Shown here: piece by piece, positions 17,945-26,715 of the stretch
How positions within the stretch are numbered: the stretch's first letter is position 1
Layout: each line of letters starts with the position of its first letter
Source of the DNA: Microtetraspora glauca
Lineage (GTDB): Bacteria > Actinomycetota > Actinomycetes > Streptosporangiales > Streptosporangiaceae
Length of the DNA: 64,000 nt
Assembly: GCA_001570385.1 (NCBI GenBank)
Contig: BBYL01000014.1
Span: 1-64,000 of the forward strand
Direction: 5' to 3'
Translations under genes and position numbers: made by a program
Notes under the pieces: model-generated
Databases searched by the model: none
What the model was told of the DNA's origin: nothing
The model's input: only the letters and a program-made list of their open reading frames with translations

Positions 17945-18700
17945 ATGACCTCAGCGTTAGAGATCAGCGGACTGTCCAAGACCTTCGGTGACAAGGTCGC
18001 GGTCGACGGCATCGACCTGGTGGTCCCCCAAGGTTCGTTCTACGGTCTGGTCGGCCAGAACGGCGCGGGCAAGACCACCACGTTGTCCATGGCCGTCGGC
18101 CTGCTGCGGCCGGACGCCGGTGGCTCCCGGATCTTCGGTGCGGACGTCTGGACCGACCCCTCGACGGCCAAGGCCCTGGTCGGCGTGTTGCCCGACGGTC
18201 TCGCGATGCCGGAACGGCTGACCGGGCGCGAGGTGCTCACCTATCTCGGGCTGCTGCGCGGCCTGCCCAGGGACGTCGTCGCCGAACGCGCCCACGAGCT
18301 GCTCGCGGTGCTGGAGCTCGACGAGGCGGAGAAGACCCTCGTGATCGAGTACTCCACGGGCATGCGCAAGAAGATCGGGCTGGCCATCGCCCTGCTGCAC
18401 GCCCCGCGGCTGCTCGTGCTCGACGAGCCCTTCGAGGCCGTCGATCCCGTCTCGGCGGCCACGATCAAGACGATCCTGCGGGGCTTCGTGGCGGGGGGCG
18501 GCTCCATCGTCCTGTCCAGCCACGTCATGGCCCTGGTCGAGCAGCTCTGCGACCACGTCGCTGTGATCGACAAGGGCAGGGTCGCCGTGGCGGGGCCGCT
18601 GGAGCAGGTCAGGGGCGGCCAATCCCTGGAGGACACCTTCGTCGGTCTCGTCGGAGCGTCCGACCTCGGGGCGAAGGAGCTGACGTGGCTGTCGCGCTGA
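17945..18700 (+). CDS. ABC transporter ATP-binding protein
   Basis: A 251-residue ATPase of an ABC-2 type exporter. Walker A is GQNGAGKTT, Walker B is LLVLDEPF, and the D/H-loop region reads VLSSHVM. The signature is atypical: EYSTGMRKK replaces LSGGQ, as is common in drug/lipid exporter ATPases of this class. ATG follows a GGAGAG site at about 17932. The end of the gene overlaps the permease GTG by 16 nt. Substrate is unknown. Confidence 0.92.
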   Translation: MTSALEISGLSKTFGDKVAVDGIDLVVPQGSFYGLVGQNGAGKTTTLSMAVGLLRPDAGGSRIFGADVWTDPSTAKALVGVLPDGLAMPERLTGREVLTYLGLLRGLPRDVVAERAHELLAVLELDEAEKTLVIEYSTGMRKKIGLAIALLHAPRLLVLDEPFEAVDPVSAATIKTILRGFVAGGGSIVLSSHVMALVEQLCDHVAVIDKGRVAVAGPLEQVRGGQSLEDTFVGLVGASDLGAKELTWLSR

Positions 18701-20514
18701 CCATGGTCGCGATGAAGGTGGCCATCCTCCGGAACTCGATGACCGGCCAGAAGGGCAGCCTCATCGCGACCGGCGGCGGGCTCGGGCTGATCCTGGTGGC
18801 CGGGACCGTCGCCGCCGCGGTCCTCAACGGCGACCTGCTCGCCGCGGCGTACGCGATCTGGATGCTCGGATGGATCTTCGGCCCGGTCTTCGCCGGGGGC
18901 GGCGACGAGACGCTCCGCCCCGAGTACTTCACCCTCATCGGCCTCCCGCCGCGCCGCCTGGCGACCGGCCTGCTGGTGTCGGCCTTCGTCGGCGTCGCGC
19001 CCGCGATCAGCCTGCTCGCCCTGACCGGGCTCGTGGTCGTCGGCGTACGGCAGAGCCCGCTGGCGGCCCTGGTCGCGCTGCCCGCCATGGCCCTGCAACT
19101 GGCGATCTTCGTCCTGCTGTCCCGGGTCGCGGTGGCCGTCCTGGGTATCGCCCTGCGCTCGCGCGTGGGCGCGATCAGCGCCGGCCTGATCAACGGCGTG
19201 ATCCTGGCCGCGCTCGGCCAGGGCTGGATCCTGGCGGTGGCACTCGGCCAGGCGGGCGGGCTCCCCGCGGGGGTGTCGGCGACGGTCCGCTACCTCCCAT
19301 CCGGCTGGGGGCTGGTCGCGGTCGAGGCGGCGGGCGCCGGTGACTGGGGGCACACGGCCCTCGCGGTCGGCGCGATGGCGGTGCTGGTCGTGCTGCTGCT
19401 GGCCGCCTGGGCGGCGCTGCTCACCCGGCGCGCGGGCGCCACCAGACCGTCCACCCGAGGCCGGCGGCCGATGAGGGCCTCGACCGTGTCGGGCGCCGTG
19501 CTGGCCAAGGAACTGCGCACCTGGTCGCGGGACCTGGTGCGGACCCACCAGCTGACCTTCGCCCTCGCCTACGGCGTCTTCTTCACCGCGGCCCCGCTCG
19601 CCCTCGGGTGGAACGGCATGCTGCCCCTGGCCGGGCCGATCTTCATCGTCATGGCCGCCGCCATGTCGGCCAACGTGTACGGCATCGACGGCACCGCGTT
19701 GTGGCTCACGCTGATGTGCCCGGACGCGGCCGACGTGCGGGGCAGGCAGCGGGCCTGGCTGCTGACCGTGGGGCCTGTGGCGGTGACCCTGACCCTGGCC
19801 TTCACCTCCGTGACCGGAGGGCCGTGGCCGCTGGTGCTGGCGCTCACGCCGGCCCTGCTCGGCGGCGGCGCCGGGATCGTGGTCCTGATGTCGGTGTACG
19901 GGCTCATCCCCGGCACCGATCCGCATCGGCGCGGCGGCAACCCGCTGCGCTTCACCGAGGACGACGGCGCCATGACCGGCCAGGCGTACGCCGTACTGGC
20001 CCTGGTGGCGCTCACCGGGGCGCCCGCGGGGGTGGTGGCGGCGTTGTCCGGCTGGCCGGGCGTGGCCGTGGGCGTGGTGACCGGCGTCCTGTGCTTCTGG
20101 TTGTTCGGGCTGCTCGCCCAGCGGCGGCTGCACAGCCACGGGCCCGAACTGCTCCACATGATGCGCACGGGCAAGCGGCCCCCCGCCGCACCGGGGAGCC
20201 GGTGGGGCCGGGTGAGGTTCGAGGACCTCCCGCGCCGCGAGCGGATCGTCTCGGTCGTCTGCTGGTCGACCGGAGCCATCCCGCTGTTCCCCCAGGGCAT
20301 CGTGGCCGGCGCCTTCAAGATCAACGCAACTTCGGAGCGGAGCTGGTTCCTCGCGCTCTATCTGCCCGAGGCGCTCCAGTGGCCGGTGATCGTCTTCATG
20401 GTCCTGCTCGGCCTCTCGATGTACGGCCTGGGCCTGTGGCTGCCCTACCGTCACCGAGACCGTCACCGCGCCGGCACGGCCTCGCGCGGTGACGTCCAGG
20501 GGCTCACGGAGTGA
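18685..20514 (+). CDS. ABC transporter permease
   Basis: A 609-residue protein with about twelve hydrophobic segments, forming the membrane partner of the preceding ATPase. GTG 18685 is supported by AAGGAG (18674-18679) lying inside the upstream gene. A polar loop around residues 245-275 (TRRAGATRPSTRGRRP) and another around residues 490-520 split it into groups of helices. The size and arrangement resemble large ABC-2 exporter permeases of actinomycetes with no known substrate. Its 3' end overlaps the convergent Ser/Thr kinase gene by 11 bp. Confidence 0.88.
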   Translation: MAVALTMVAMKVAILRNSMTGQKGSLIATGGGLGLILVAGTVAAAVLNGDLLAAAYAIWMLGWIFGPVFAGGGDETLRPEYFTLIGLPPRRLATGLLVSAFVGVAPAISLLALTGLVVVGVRQSPLAALVALPAMALQLAIFVLLSRVAVAVLGIALRSRVGAISAGLINGVILAALGQGWILAVALGQAGGLPAGVSATVRYLPSGWGLVAVEAAGAGDWGHTALAVGAMAVLVVLLLAAWAALLTRRAGATRPSTRGRRPMRASTVSGAVLAKELRTWSRDLVRTHQLTFALAYGVFFTAAPLALGWNGMLPLAGPIFIVMAAAMSANVYGIDGTALWLTLMCPDAADVRGRQRAWLLTVGPVAVTLTLAFTSVTGGPWPLVLALTPALLGGGAGIVVLMSVYGLIPGTDPHRRGGNPLRFTEDDGAMTGQAYAVLALVALTGAPAGVVAALSGWPGVAVGVVTGVLCFWLFGLLAQRRLHSHGPELLHMMRTGKRPPAAPGSRWGRVRFEDLPRRERIVSVVCWSTGAIPLFPQGIVAGAFKINATSERSWFLALYLPEALQWPVIVFMVLLGLSMYGLGLWLPYRHRDRHRAGTASRGDVQGLTE

Positions 20515-22240
20515 ACTGCACGGTGTTGACCATGTGGTCGATCAGGCCCTGGTCGCACTTCGCGCAGAAGAACGTGATCAGCACCGACGACTCCCCGGTC
20601 TCCTGCCGTACGACGTAGGCGGAGAAGTCGAGCCGGCCGCCCTGCTGGGGGTCGCCCGCCACGCCCGTCAGCTTCACGGCGGGCCGCGCGCCCACCGTGA
20701 CCGCCATGGGAGCGCCGGTGAAGGCGACGTTCCCTGGTAGCGCGGACTGCAGACTCTGCTGGAGTTCCACCGGTGAGTCCGACGTGCTCAGTGCGTTGTT
20801 GACCTGGGCGAAGATCCCCGAGGCGCGTTCCGGCTGCCCGCTGATGATCGGGTTGACCGTGGACCAGTCGGTGTTGCCCGGGATGGCGAACAGCGCGTTG
20901 AATTCGTCGGTCGCGGGCGTGGCGATCATCCACTGGTCGCCGTTGGTCTTCGCGGTCCCCCAGGTCGCCGGGTAGGCGATGGTGAAGGGCGCCGCGACGG
21001 AGCCGGGATAGGTGTTCCAGCTCGCCGCGGTGTCCCCGCCCCGGGTGAGGATCAGCGCGGCGGCCACCACGATCGAGACCAGTACGGCACAGCCGCCGAT
21101 CAGCGGCCCCAGCGGCAGCCGGCGGCCCCGCTTCGCCGGGGCGGTGGCCGCGCCGTCGTCCGGTGATCCGGGGGGATACGACGTGGGAGGACGGGAGACG
21201 GCAGGCTGGGAGACGGGAGGCCGGGAGGTGGACGGGTGTGACACGGGAGGGTAGGACGTCGGCGCCGACGACCCCGGCGGGTAGGACGAGTGGCTGGACG
21301 AGGGACCGGACGCGAAGGCGGGCCGCCCGTGCGCCGGGCTCGCCCCCGCCTCGTCCCCGTCGCCGCCATGAACGCCGCCCTGAACGCCGCCGGAACCGCT
21401 GATCGCGTCGCGCAGGGCCGAGACGAACGCCTGGCACGTCGGGTAGCGCTCCTCCGGCGACTTCGCCAGGGCCCGCGCCGTCACCTGGTTGACCGCGTGC
21501 GGCAGGTCCGGGCGGTACGGCGTGAGCGGGGGCGGCTCGTGCGAGACGTGCGCGTACAGCAGGGCGAGCTCCGTGTCCCGCTGGAACGGCGGGAGCCCGG
21601 TGAGCGCCTCGTACGCCACGCAGGCGAAGGCGTACAGGTCGCTGCGCCCGTCCACGGGCAGGCCGCGTATCTGCTCGGGGGCGACGTACCGCGGCGTGCC
21701 CATGAAGTGCCCGTGGCTGGTCAGTCCCGCCTCGGCGGACGAGCTCTTGGTCAGCCCGAAGTCGGTGAGGTAGACGTGGTCGTCGTCCGCCACCAGGATG
21801 TTGGCCGGTTTCACGTCGCGGTGGACCAGCCCGTTGGCGTGCGCGGAGTCGAGCGCCGAGGCGATCTGCGCGAACAGCCGGTTCGCGCGCGCCACCGGCA
21901 GCGGTCCCGCCGACTGCACGAGCCTGCGCATGTCGCTGCCCTCGACGTACCGCATGGCGATGAACAGCAGCTCGTCCTTCTCGCCCGCCTCGTAGATCGG
22001 GATGATGTTGGGGTGGTCGATGCTCGCGACCAGCCGTGACTCCCGGACGAACCGCTCGCGGAACCTGTGGTCGTGGGCGAGTTGCGGCGCCAGGATCTTC
22101 AGGGCGACGGCACGCCCGAGCCGCCGGTCCCTGGCGCGGTAGACGGTGGCCATCCCGCCGCGGCCGACGACCGCCTCGATCGTGTAGTCGCCCAGCGTGC
22201 GGCCGACCAGCCCGGCCGGTGTCGAGGGTCCTTCGGTCAT
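20504..22240 (-). CDS. transmembrane serine/threonine protein kinase (PknB-type) with extracellular domain
   Basis: A 578-residue Hanks-type kinase. The catalytic domain spans about residues 18-275: GRGGMATV P-loop, VALKIL Lys, HRDVKPANIL catalytic loop, DFGLTK and the APE motif as YVAPEQ. A Ser/Tyr/Pro-rich linker (repeats like SYPPG, SRPPVSQP) follows, then a TM segment (about residues 375-397) and an outside domain of about 175 residues that is not PASTA; the start (PFTIAYPATWGTAKTNGDQW) looks like a PsbP/LpqN-type fold. Two Cys (FCAKC) near the end could form a disulfide. Its ATG overlaps the upstream gene's stop (ATGA), so it is coupled to the protease-like protein. Confidence 0.93.
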   Translation of the reverse strand: MTEGPSTPAGLVGRTLGDYTIEAVVGRGGMATVYRARDRRLGRAVALKILAPQLAHDHRFRERFVRESRLVASIDHPNIIPIYEAGEKDELLFIAMRYVEGSDMRRLVQSAGPLPVARANRLFAQIASALDSAHANGLVHRDVKPANILVADDDHVYLTDFGLTKSSSAEAGLTSHGHFMGTPRYVAPEQIRGLPVDGRSDLYAFACVAYEALTGLPPFQRDTELALLYAHVSHEPPPLTPYRPDLPHAVNQVTARALAKSPEERYPTCQAFVSALRDAISGSGGVQGGVHGGDGDEAGASPAHGRPAFASGPSSSHSSYPPGSSAPTSYPPVSHPSTSRPPVSQPAVSRPPTSYPPGSPDDGAATAPAKRGRRLPLGPLIGGCAVLVSIVVAAALILTRGGDTAASWNTYPGSVAAPFTIAYPATWGTAKTNGDQWMIATPATDEFNALFAIPGNTDWSTVNPIISGQPERASGIFAQVNNALSTSDSPVELQQSLQSALPGNVAFTGAPMAVTVGARPAVKLTGVAGDPQQGGRLDFSAYVVRQETGESSVLITFFCAKCDQGLIDHMVNTVQFTP

Positions 22241-23835
22241 CGCGAGTCCGCCGGATGCCCGCAGAACCCGCAGAACCGGTGGCCCTGCCCGAGCCGCATC
22301 CCGCACTGCGTGCAGAACTTGAGCTGCGCCTGTCCGCGCGGCGGTGACGGGTCGCCCGGAGGCCGTACGTCCAACGGCCGGACCTCGACCGGCCGCGCGT
22401 CCCGCGCTCTCTCCGGGACCTCCGGAGTGCCGGGAGCGGGCGTCGCGGCCACCGGCACGTCGAACGAGGGCGCGTCGAACGGATGGGCCTCGAACACCTG
22501 GGTCCTGGCGGGCGGCCAGGACGAGACCGGCACGGCGTCCTGACGTGCCGCCTCCTGATGGCCGTCCTCGTGCCGTCCGGGCTCCCACGAGCCGTCCGGA
22601 GCGGGCGCGGGCTGCCCGGCGCCGGACCGCCTGCGGCGCAGCAGGGCGGGCATGGCCACCGCCGCGATCACGATGACGACCACGGCGCCGCCGCCCACCC
22701 AGAGCAGCGGTGACACCCCGGACGACCGCTTCTCCGCGGGCCCGGCCGACGGCGACGGCCGGTTGCCGGTGTCCTCGGCGGTCCCGGCCTTGGACCTGGC
22801 GACCTTGAGGTGGTCGAGCGCGACCGCGTGGTCCGGCCGCAGGTTGAGCACCTGGAGCAGCACGGGGACCGCTCCGGCGTAGAGCTTGTTGTGATAGGAC
22901 GCCAGCGCGCTCTCGTACACGACGTCGACCGGGCCGCGGCGGGGCGTGACCCCGGCGGCGACCAGCGAGGTGCGGATCTCCTCGACCGGTGTGATCGTCA
23001 GAGGAGTGCTGGAGTCCCCGGCCAGCAGTCCCACGACCTCGCTCTTGTTGTCGTCGATGAGCGCTCCGCCCGAGGCCCCGTCCTTGAGCAGCTTGGCGAG
23101 CTTGTCCCGGTCCTCCTGCTTGAACGTGCGGGTTCCGGGCGGGTCGAGGTGGGCGGTCTCCGCCTTGGCGGGCTGCTTCGCCGACGGGCGGCCGGCGAAG
23201 GAGATCACGTCGAGGGCGACCACGGACTGGCCGAGCGAGACGCCCATGGGGACGGTGGGGAGGGTCTGCTTCTCACCGCCCTTGGTGACCTTCAGCACCG
23301 CGGGGGCGGCGGGGGAGGTGCCGGTCGTCAGGATCTGCGCGGGCAGCCCGTCCGGCAACGGGGGGTCGAGATAGGGGAAGACGGTCACGTTCGTGGTAAC
23401 GGTCGCGATGCACGTCGAGTTCGGACCCTGGGGCGGGTAGCAGGCCTGTAACCGCCGGTTCAGGTCGGCGTCGTCGAGGGAGTGCCGGGAGAAGTCCGCC
23501 GGGATCTTGACCTTGAAGTATTCGGCGAAGACCTTGTTCGCGGCGTAGACCCTGGGGTCGCGGCTCGACTGCACCACGCCGGTCGCGGTCACGACCACCC
23601 CGTCCGGGGTGACCGTGAACCCGCTGCCGTCGGCCAGGTCGGTGTCGTACTCCCGGACGATCTGCTGGATGACGCTGCGGTCGTCGAGCAACGTGATCGA
23701 GACGTGCGAGGTGGACTCGACGCGTACGGCGCCGGGGGTGACCCGGTCCGTGGAGCCGCTGGGATGGGGGTGCAACGGCAGTGAGAGCATGCCGAGGGCG
23801 CCCAGCCCCGCAATGAGGGAGTGCAGGGAGGGCAT
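22237..23835 (-). CDS. trypsin-fold membrane protein lacking catalytic His, with C-terminal zinc ribbon
   Basis: A 532-residue protein with a signal sequence, an extracytoplasmic chymotrypsin-like domain (residues about 38-290), a TPR-like stretch (about 300-345), a TM segment (about 375-400), a long disordered Pro-rich cytoplasmic linker and a terminal zinc ribbon (CTQCG and CGFCG). GSGF at 70-73 and GASGGALID at 253-261 match trypsin-fold landmarks, including the nucleophile Ser context. However, where HtrA-like proteins have T-x-x-H, this one reads TATG, so the His is missing. I infer a pseudoprotease or ligand sensor. RBS AGGAGG is excellent. It overlaps the kinase gene by 4 nt. Confidence 0.8.
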   Translation of the reverse strand: MPSLHSLIAGLGALGMLSLPLHPHPSGSTDRVTPGAVRVESTSHVSITLLDDRSVIQQIVREYDTDLADGSGFTVTPDGVVVTATGVVQSSRDPRVYAANKVFAEYFKVKIPADFSRHSLDDADLNRRLQACYPPQGPNSTCIATVTTNVTVFPYLDPPLPDGLPAQILTTGTSPAAPAVLKVTKGGEKQTLPTVPMGVSLGQSVVALDVISFAGRPSAKQPAKAETAHLDPPGTRTFKQEDRDKLAKLLKDGASGGALIDDNKSEVVGLLAGDSSTPLTITPVEEIRTSLVAAGVTPRRGPVDVVYESALASYHNKLYAGAVPVLLQVLNLRPDHAVALDHLKVARSKAGTAEDTGNRPSPSAGPAEKRSSGVSPLLWVGGGAVVVIVIAAVAMPALLRRRRSGAGQPAPAPDGSWEPGRHEDGHQEAARQDAVPVSSWPPARTQVFEAHPFDAPSFDVPVAATPAPGTPEVPERARDARPVEVRPLDVRPPGDPSPPRGQAQLKFCTQCGMRLGQGHRFCGFCGHPADSR

Positions 23836-24022
23836 TTCCGCCTCCTATGACCCGGTGGGAACAGTCCAAGGGTCCCAGTGCGGAGAGTGATGTTCAAGGG
23901 TCCGCACAGTGACCGACATTCAGTTGATACCGGTGCTCGATCGCGCGGTCACTTGTAAATGACTTGGCAACGAATTGGAGACGTGGTCAGGCCCGTATGC
24001 CCGACAAGGGGGGCATATTAGT
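23836..24022. promoter_or_regulatory. divergent intergenic region with spaced inverted repeat
   Basis: The 187-bp gap between the protease-like gene and the kinase gene is unusually AT-rich for the window around 23950-24020. AGTGACCG (23908-23915) and CGGTCACT (23946-23953) are exact reverse complements 30 nt apart, a layout compatible with a looping or dimer-of-dimers site. Nothing else is assigned. Confidence 0.35.
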
Positions 24023-25210
24023 GTGCCCCGTATGCCCTCCCTCATCCGGCATCTACGTACGCTTCCCCTGGTCGATCTCCTGATCGGCGTCGCGGTGATC
24101 GTTCTCGGCACCGTCGAGGCGCTGACGGTCGCGACGTCGTACGGCGCGGCGGAGAACCCGGAGTTCTGGTGGATGCTCCAGGCGATCGTCACCGGTGTGC
24201 TGGTCGTCTACCGCCGCAGGTTCCCCGTGGCGGTCTTCATCCTGATGCTGCTCGCGCAGTACGCGTGGCACCGGCAGGGGAACGAAGAGTGTCCGGTCTG
24301 GCAGCTCGCCTCGCTCCTCATCGTCTTCCACACGCTCGGCGCGAAGCTGCCGCCGAAGCCGGGGGCGTCCTGGGCGATCGTGGGCATCCTCGTCTTCGAC
24401 TCGGGCGCCGTGGACCACCGGACGCTCCCCCTGGAGGAGGTCATCTTCCTGACGGTCATCTTCGGCTCCGCGTACCTGACCGGGCTGGCCCTGCGTGGCT
24501 ACCAGATGCGCGCGCAGCGGATGGCCGAGCGGGCGGCCCACCTGGAGCTGGAGCGCGAGCGCCGGGCCGCCGAGGCGGTCGCCGCCGAGCGCACCCGGAT
24601 CGCCAGGGAACTGCACGACGTCGTCGCCCACAGCGTGAGCATGATGGTCATGCGGGCCGGGGTGCTGCGCCGCAGCCTCGGGGGCGACAACGAGATCCTC
24701 TCCGGCATCGAGCAGACCGGCAGGGAGGCCGTCGAGGAGCTGCGCATCATGCTCGGGGCGCTCAGGATGCCGCAGGACGAGGCGCTGCCCCAGCCGGGCC
24801 TGGACATGGTGGACAGCCTCGTCTCCACCGTCGGCTGGTCGGGGCCGCGCATCGGCCTCACCGTCGAGGGCGACCCGGTACGGCTGCCGCCCGGTCTCGA
24901 CCTGTCGGCCTACCGGATCGTCCAGGAGGCGCTGACCAACGCGGTGAAGTACGCGGGAGAAGCCGAGGTCACGATCACGATCGCCTATCGCGAGGACGTC
25001 GTGGAGCTGGACATCGTCGATAATGGCACGACCGGCCAGACTGCGGCCGGGACCGGGCTGTCCACCGGTAACGGCCTCATCGGCATGCGCGAGCGGGCCG
25101 AGCTGTTCGGCGGCTCGCTCGAGGCGGGCCCCACGGCCGAGGGCGGTTTCCGGGTCCACGCCAGGCTTCCCATCTCCCAAGGGATCTCCATGAGCGAGCG
25201 TGCGCGATGA
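24023..25210 (+). CDS. DesK/NarX-type sensor histidine kinase
   Basis: A 395-residue membrane kinase. About four or five hydrophobic segments in residues 12-165 form the sensing membrane part. A short coiled coil (RMAERAAHLELERERRAAEA) leads to HisKA_3 with the phospho-His in ARELHDVVAHSVSMMV, then HATPase motifs (VQEALTNAVKYAG, DNGTTG, NGLIGMRERAELFGG). GTG 24023 is preferred because AAGGGGGG lies about 9 nt upstream; ATG 24032 is an alternative. The stop overlaps the regulator's ATG (ATGA), making a complete coupled two-component operon. Confidence 0.93.
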   Translation: MPRMPSLIRHLRTLPLVDLLIGVAVIVLGTVEALTVATSYGAAENPEFWWMLQAIVTGVLVVYRRRFPVAVFILMLLAQYAWHRQGNEECPVWQLASLLIVFHTLGAKLPPKPGASWAIVGILVFDSGAVDHRTLPLEEVIFLTVIFGSAYLTGLALRGYQMRAQRMAERAAHLELERERRAAEAVAAERTRIARELHDVVAHSVSMMVMRAGVLRRSLGGDNEILSGIEQTGREAVEELRIMLGALRMPQDEALPQPGLDMVDSLVSTVGWSGPRIGLTVEGDPVRLPPGLDLSAYRIVQEALTNAVKYAGEAEVTITIAYREDVVELDIVDNGTTGQTAAGTGLSTGNGLIGMRERAELFGGSLEAGPTAEGGFRVHARLPISQGISMSERAR

Positions 25211-25878
25211 GCGCCGAACCCCCGATCCGCGTCGTTCTCGCGGACGACCAGGCCATGATCCGCGCCGGGCTGCGGATGGTCGTCGAGAGCGAGCCCGGCA
25301 TGGAGGTCGTGGGCGAGGCCGCCGACGGAGTCGAGGCGGTGGCCATCGCACGGCGGTTCCAGCCGGACGTCGTTCTCATGGACATCTCGATGCCGCGCCT
25401 GGACGGCCTGACCGCGGCCAGGCAGCTGCTCGACACGCCCCGGCCCCCGAAGATCATCATGTTGACGACCTTCGACACCGACGAGAACCTGTACGCCGCG
25501 CTCCGCGCGGGGACGAGCGGGTTCCTGCTCAAGGTGTCGCCGCCGGAGCAGCTCGTCGAGGCCATCAGGGTCGTCGCCGGAGGCGACGGGCTGCTGGACC
25601 CGGCCGTGACCACCCGGGTGATCGCCTCCTTCGCCGGGCGGCACGAGCCGGTCCGCCCACCGCAGCTCGCCGAACTGACGCCGCGCGAGCTGGAGGTGCT
25701 GCGGATGCTCGCCCGCGGCCTCACCAACGCCGAGATCGCCGGGGAGCTCTTCGTCGGCGAGGCCACGGTCAAGACCCACGTGGCCCGCGTGCTCATGAAG
25801 CTGAACCTCCGCGACCGCGCTCAGGCGGTCGTGTTCGCGTACGAGTCGGGCGTGGTGACCCCGGGGGCGGCGGGGTAG
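25207..25878 (+). CDS. NarL/LuxR-type response regulator
   Basis: A 223-residue regulator. The receiver has DDQ acidic residues, phospho-Asp in VLMDISMPRLDGL and Lys in GFLLKVSPPEQL. The LuxR helix-turn-helix is at about residues 158-210 (TPRELEVLRMLARGLTNAEIAG, recognition helix ATVKTHVARV). It is co-translated with its kinase. Its C-terminal 58 nt overlap, tail to tail, the membrane-protein gene on the other strand. Its sequence is strikingly close to the C-terminal half of the SARP fusion regulator near 56 kb. Confidence 0.95.
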   Translation: MSAEPPIRVVLADDQAMIRAGLRMVVESEPGMEVVGEAADGVEAVAIARRFQPDVVLMDISMPRLDGLTAARQLLDTPRPPKIIMLTTFDTDENLYAALRAGTSGFLLKVSPPEQLVEAIRVVAGGDGLLDPAVTTRVIASFAGRHEPVRPPQLAELTPRELEVLRMLARGLTNAEIAGELFVGEATVKTHVARVLMKLNLRDRAQAVVFAYESGVVTPGAAG

Positions 25879-26519
25879 TAGGCCGCCCACGCGTCGTCGC
25901 CCATGCGCAGCACCTTCAGGCCGACCGCGCCGAGAGCGACGACGGGCAGCGCCCAGAAGGGGATCGTGAGCGGGCCGTACGGCACGGGGAACGACGCGAT
26001 GTAGCCGATCGCGACCGTGAGCGGCACCCACCAGTGGACCGCCCCGGCCCGCCACACGGCGGTCAGCAGCAGGGGCAGGGAGACGAGGCCGACCATCGCC
26101 GGGAGCACGAAGGCGAAGGTCTGGTGCGGCAGGTCCATCATCTCGTTCAGGATGCGCTGTGCCTCCTCCGGCGGGTAGTGCTGTCCGAGCCACCACTCGA
26201 CCGGGTCGGTCATCAGCAGCGATGACAGGTTGATGTAGCCGAGGACGGTTATCACGCCGGCGATGTTGCCGAACACCACGGCGCGGCGGCGTACGAAGTG
26301 GAGCAGGCCGACGGCCATGACGGCCATCAGCAGCCAGCTCCAGTGATAGAGCGCGGATTCGAGCTGGGCGAGGGCGGGGTTGGCGCCGTAGCTGACCGCC
26401 TCGCGGTCGTCGCCCCAGGTGCCGGGGTCGACGATCACCGCGATGAGCTGCAGCAGCGGGGCGAGGATCAGCAGGGTGCCGGTGGCGACGCGCCTGAACC
26501 GGGTCGAGTTCTTGAGCAT
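25821..26519 (-). CDS. conserved membrane protein of unknown function
   Basis: A 232-residue protein with about six hydrophobic segments (around residues 10-28, 60-80, 85-103, 140-160, 168-185, 188-205). I do not recognise a family. An AGGAA site precedes the ATG. A small loop region with HYPPEEAQRIL and an extended C-terminal tail (AAYYPAAPGVTTPDS) are the only other features. The 3' end overlaps the response-regulator coding region by 58 bp in opposite orientation. It is divergent from the DUF6421 cluster, sharing the 196-bp region that carries 11-bp repeats. Confidence 0.7.
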   Translation of the reverse strand: MLKNSTRFRRVATGTLLILAPLLQLIAVIVDPGTWGDDREAVSYGANPALAQLESALYHWSWLLMAVMAVGLLHFVRRRAVVFGNIAGVITVLGYINLSSLLMTDPVEWWLGQHYPPEEAQRILNEMMDLPHQTFAFVLPAMVGLVSLPLLLTAVWRAGAVHWWVPLTVAIGYIASFPVPYGPLTIPFWALPVVALGAVGLKVLRMGDDAWAAYYPAAPGVTTPDSYANTTA

Positions 26520-26545
26520 GGACGTTCCTCACGATGACGCGCGTG

Positions 26546-26575
26546 CGATCGCGTTCCGATCGCGTTTCGATCGCA
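26546..26575. repeat. three 11-bp CGATCGCGTT(T/C)-type direct repeats
   Basis: CGATCGCGTT begins at 26546 and 26557, and CGATCGCA at 26568: one unit every 11 bp, that is, about one helix turn. They lie just upstream of the minus-strand membrane gene's start, in the divergent region. Helical phasing suggests a protein-binding array, but it could be a simple repeat. Confidence 0.5.
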
Positions 26576-26644
26576 GCGGGACGTTAGGTCTCCGTCCCGC
26601 CGGCGTACGTCCATCGGCGGGGTGATTCACGGTCCACCGCTCGG

Positions 26645-26680
26645 GTGACTTGTGGTCACAGGTGTCGGTATGTGTATATT
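26645..26680 (+). promoter_or_regulatory. candidate promoter/operator of the DUF6421-SDR-aldolase cluster
   Basis: TATATT (26675-26680) is a strong -10 box about 36 nt before the ATG, in a locally AT-rich stretch. A poor TTGTGG (26650-26655) may act as -35 with long spacing. The palindrome GTGAC-TTGTG-GTCAC (26645-26659) covers that -35 position and is a plausible operator. Confidence 0.45.
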
Positions 26681-26715
26681 TTCCTGCAGATAGGTCCTGA
26701 TTCGGGAGATATTTC

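Noticed and set aside
18241..20466. A 741-codon minus-strand open frame
   Set aside because: Antisense to the ABC permease; shadow composition rich in His, Gln, Gly and Arg.
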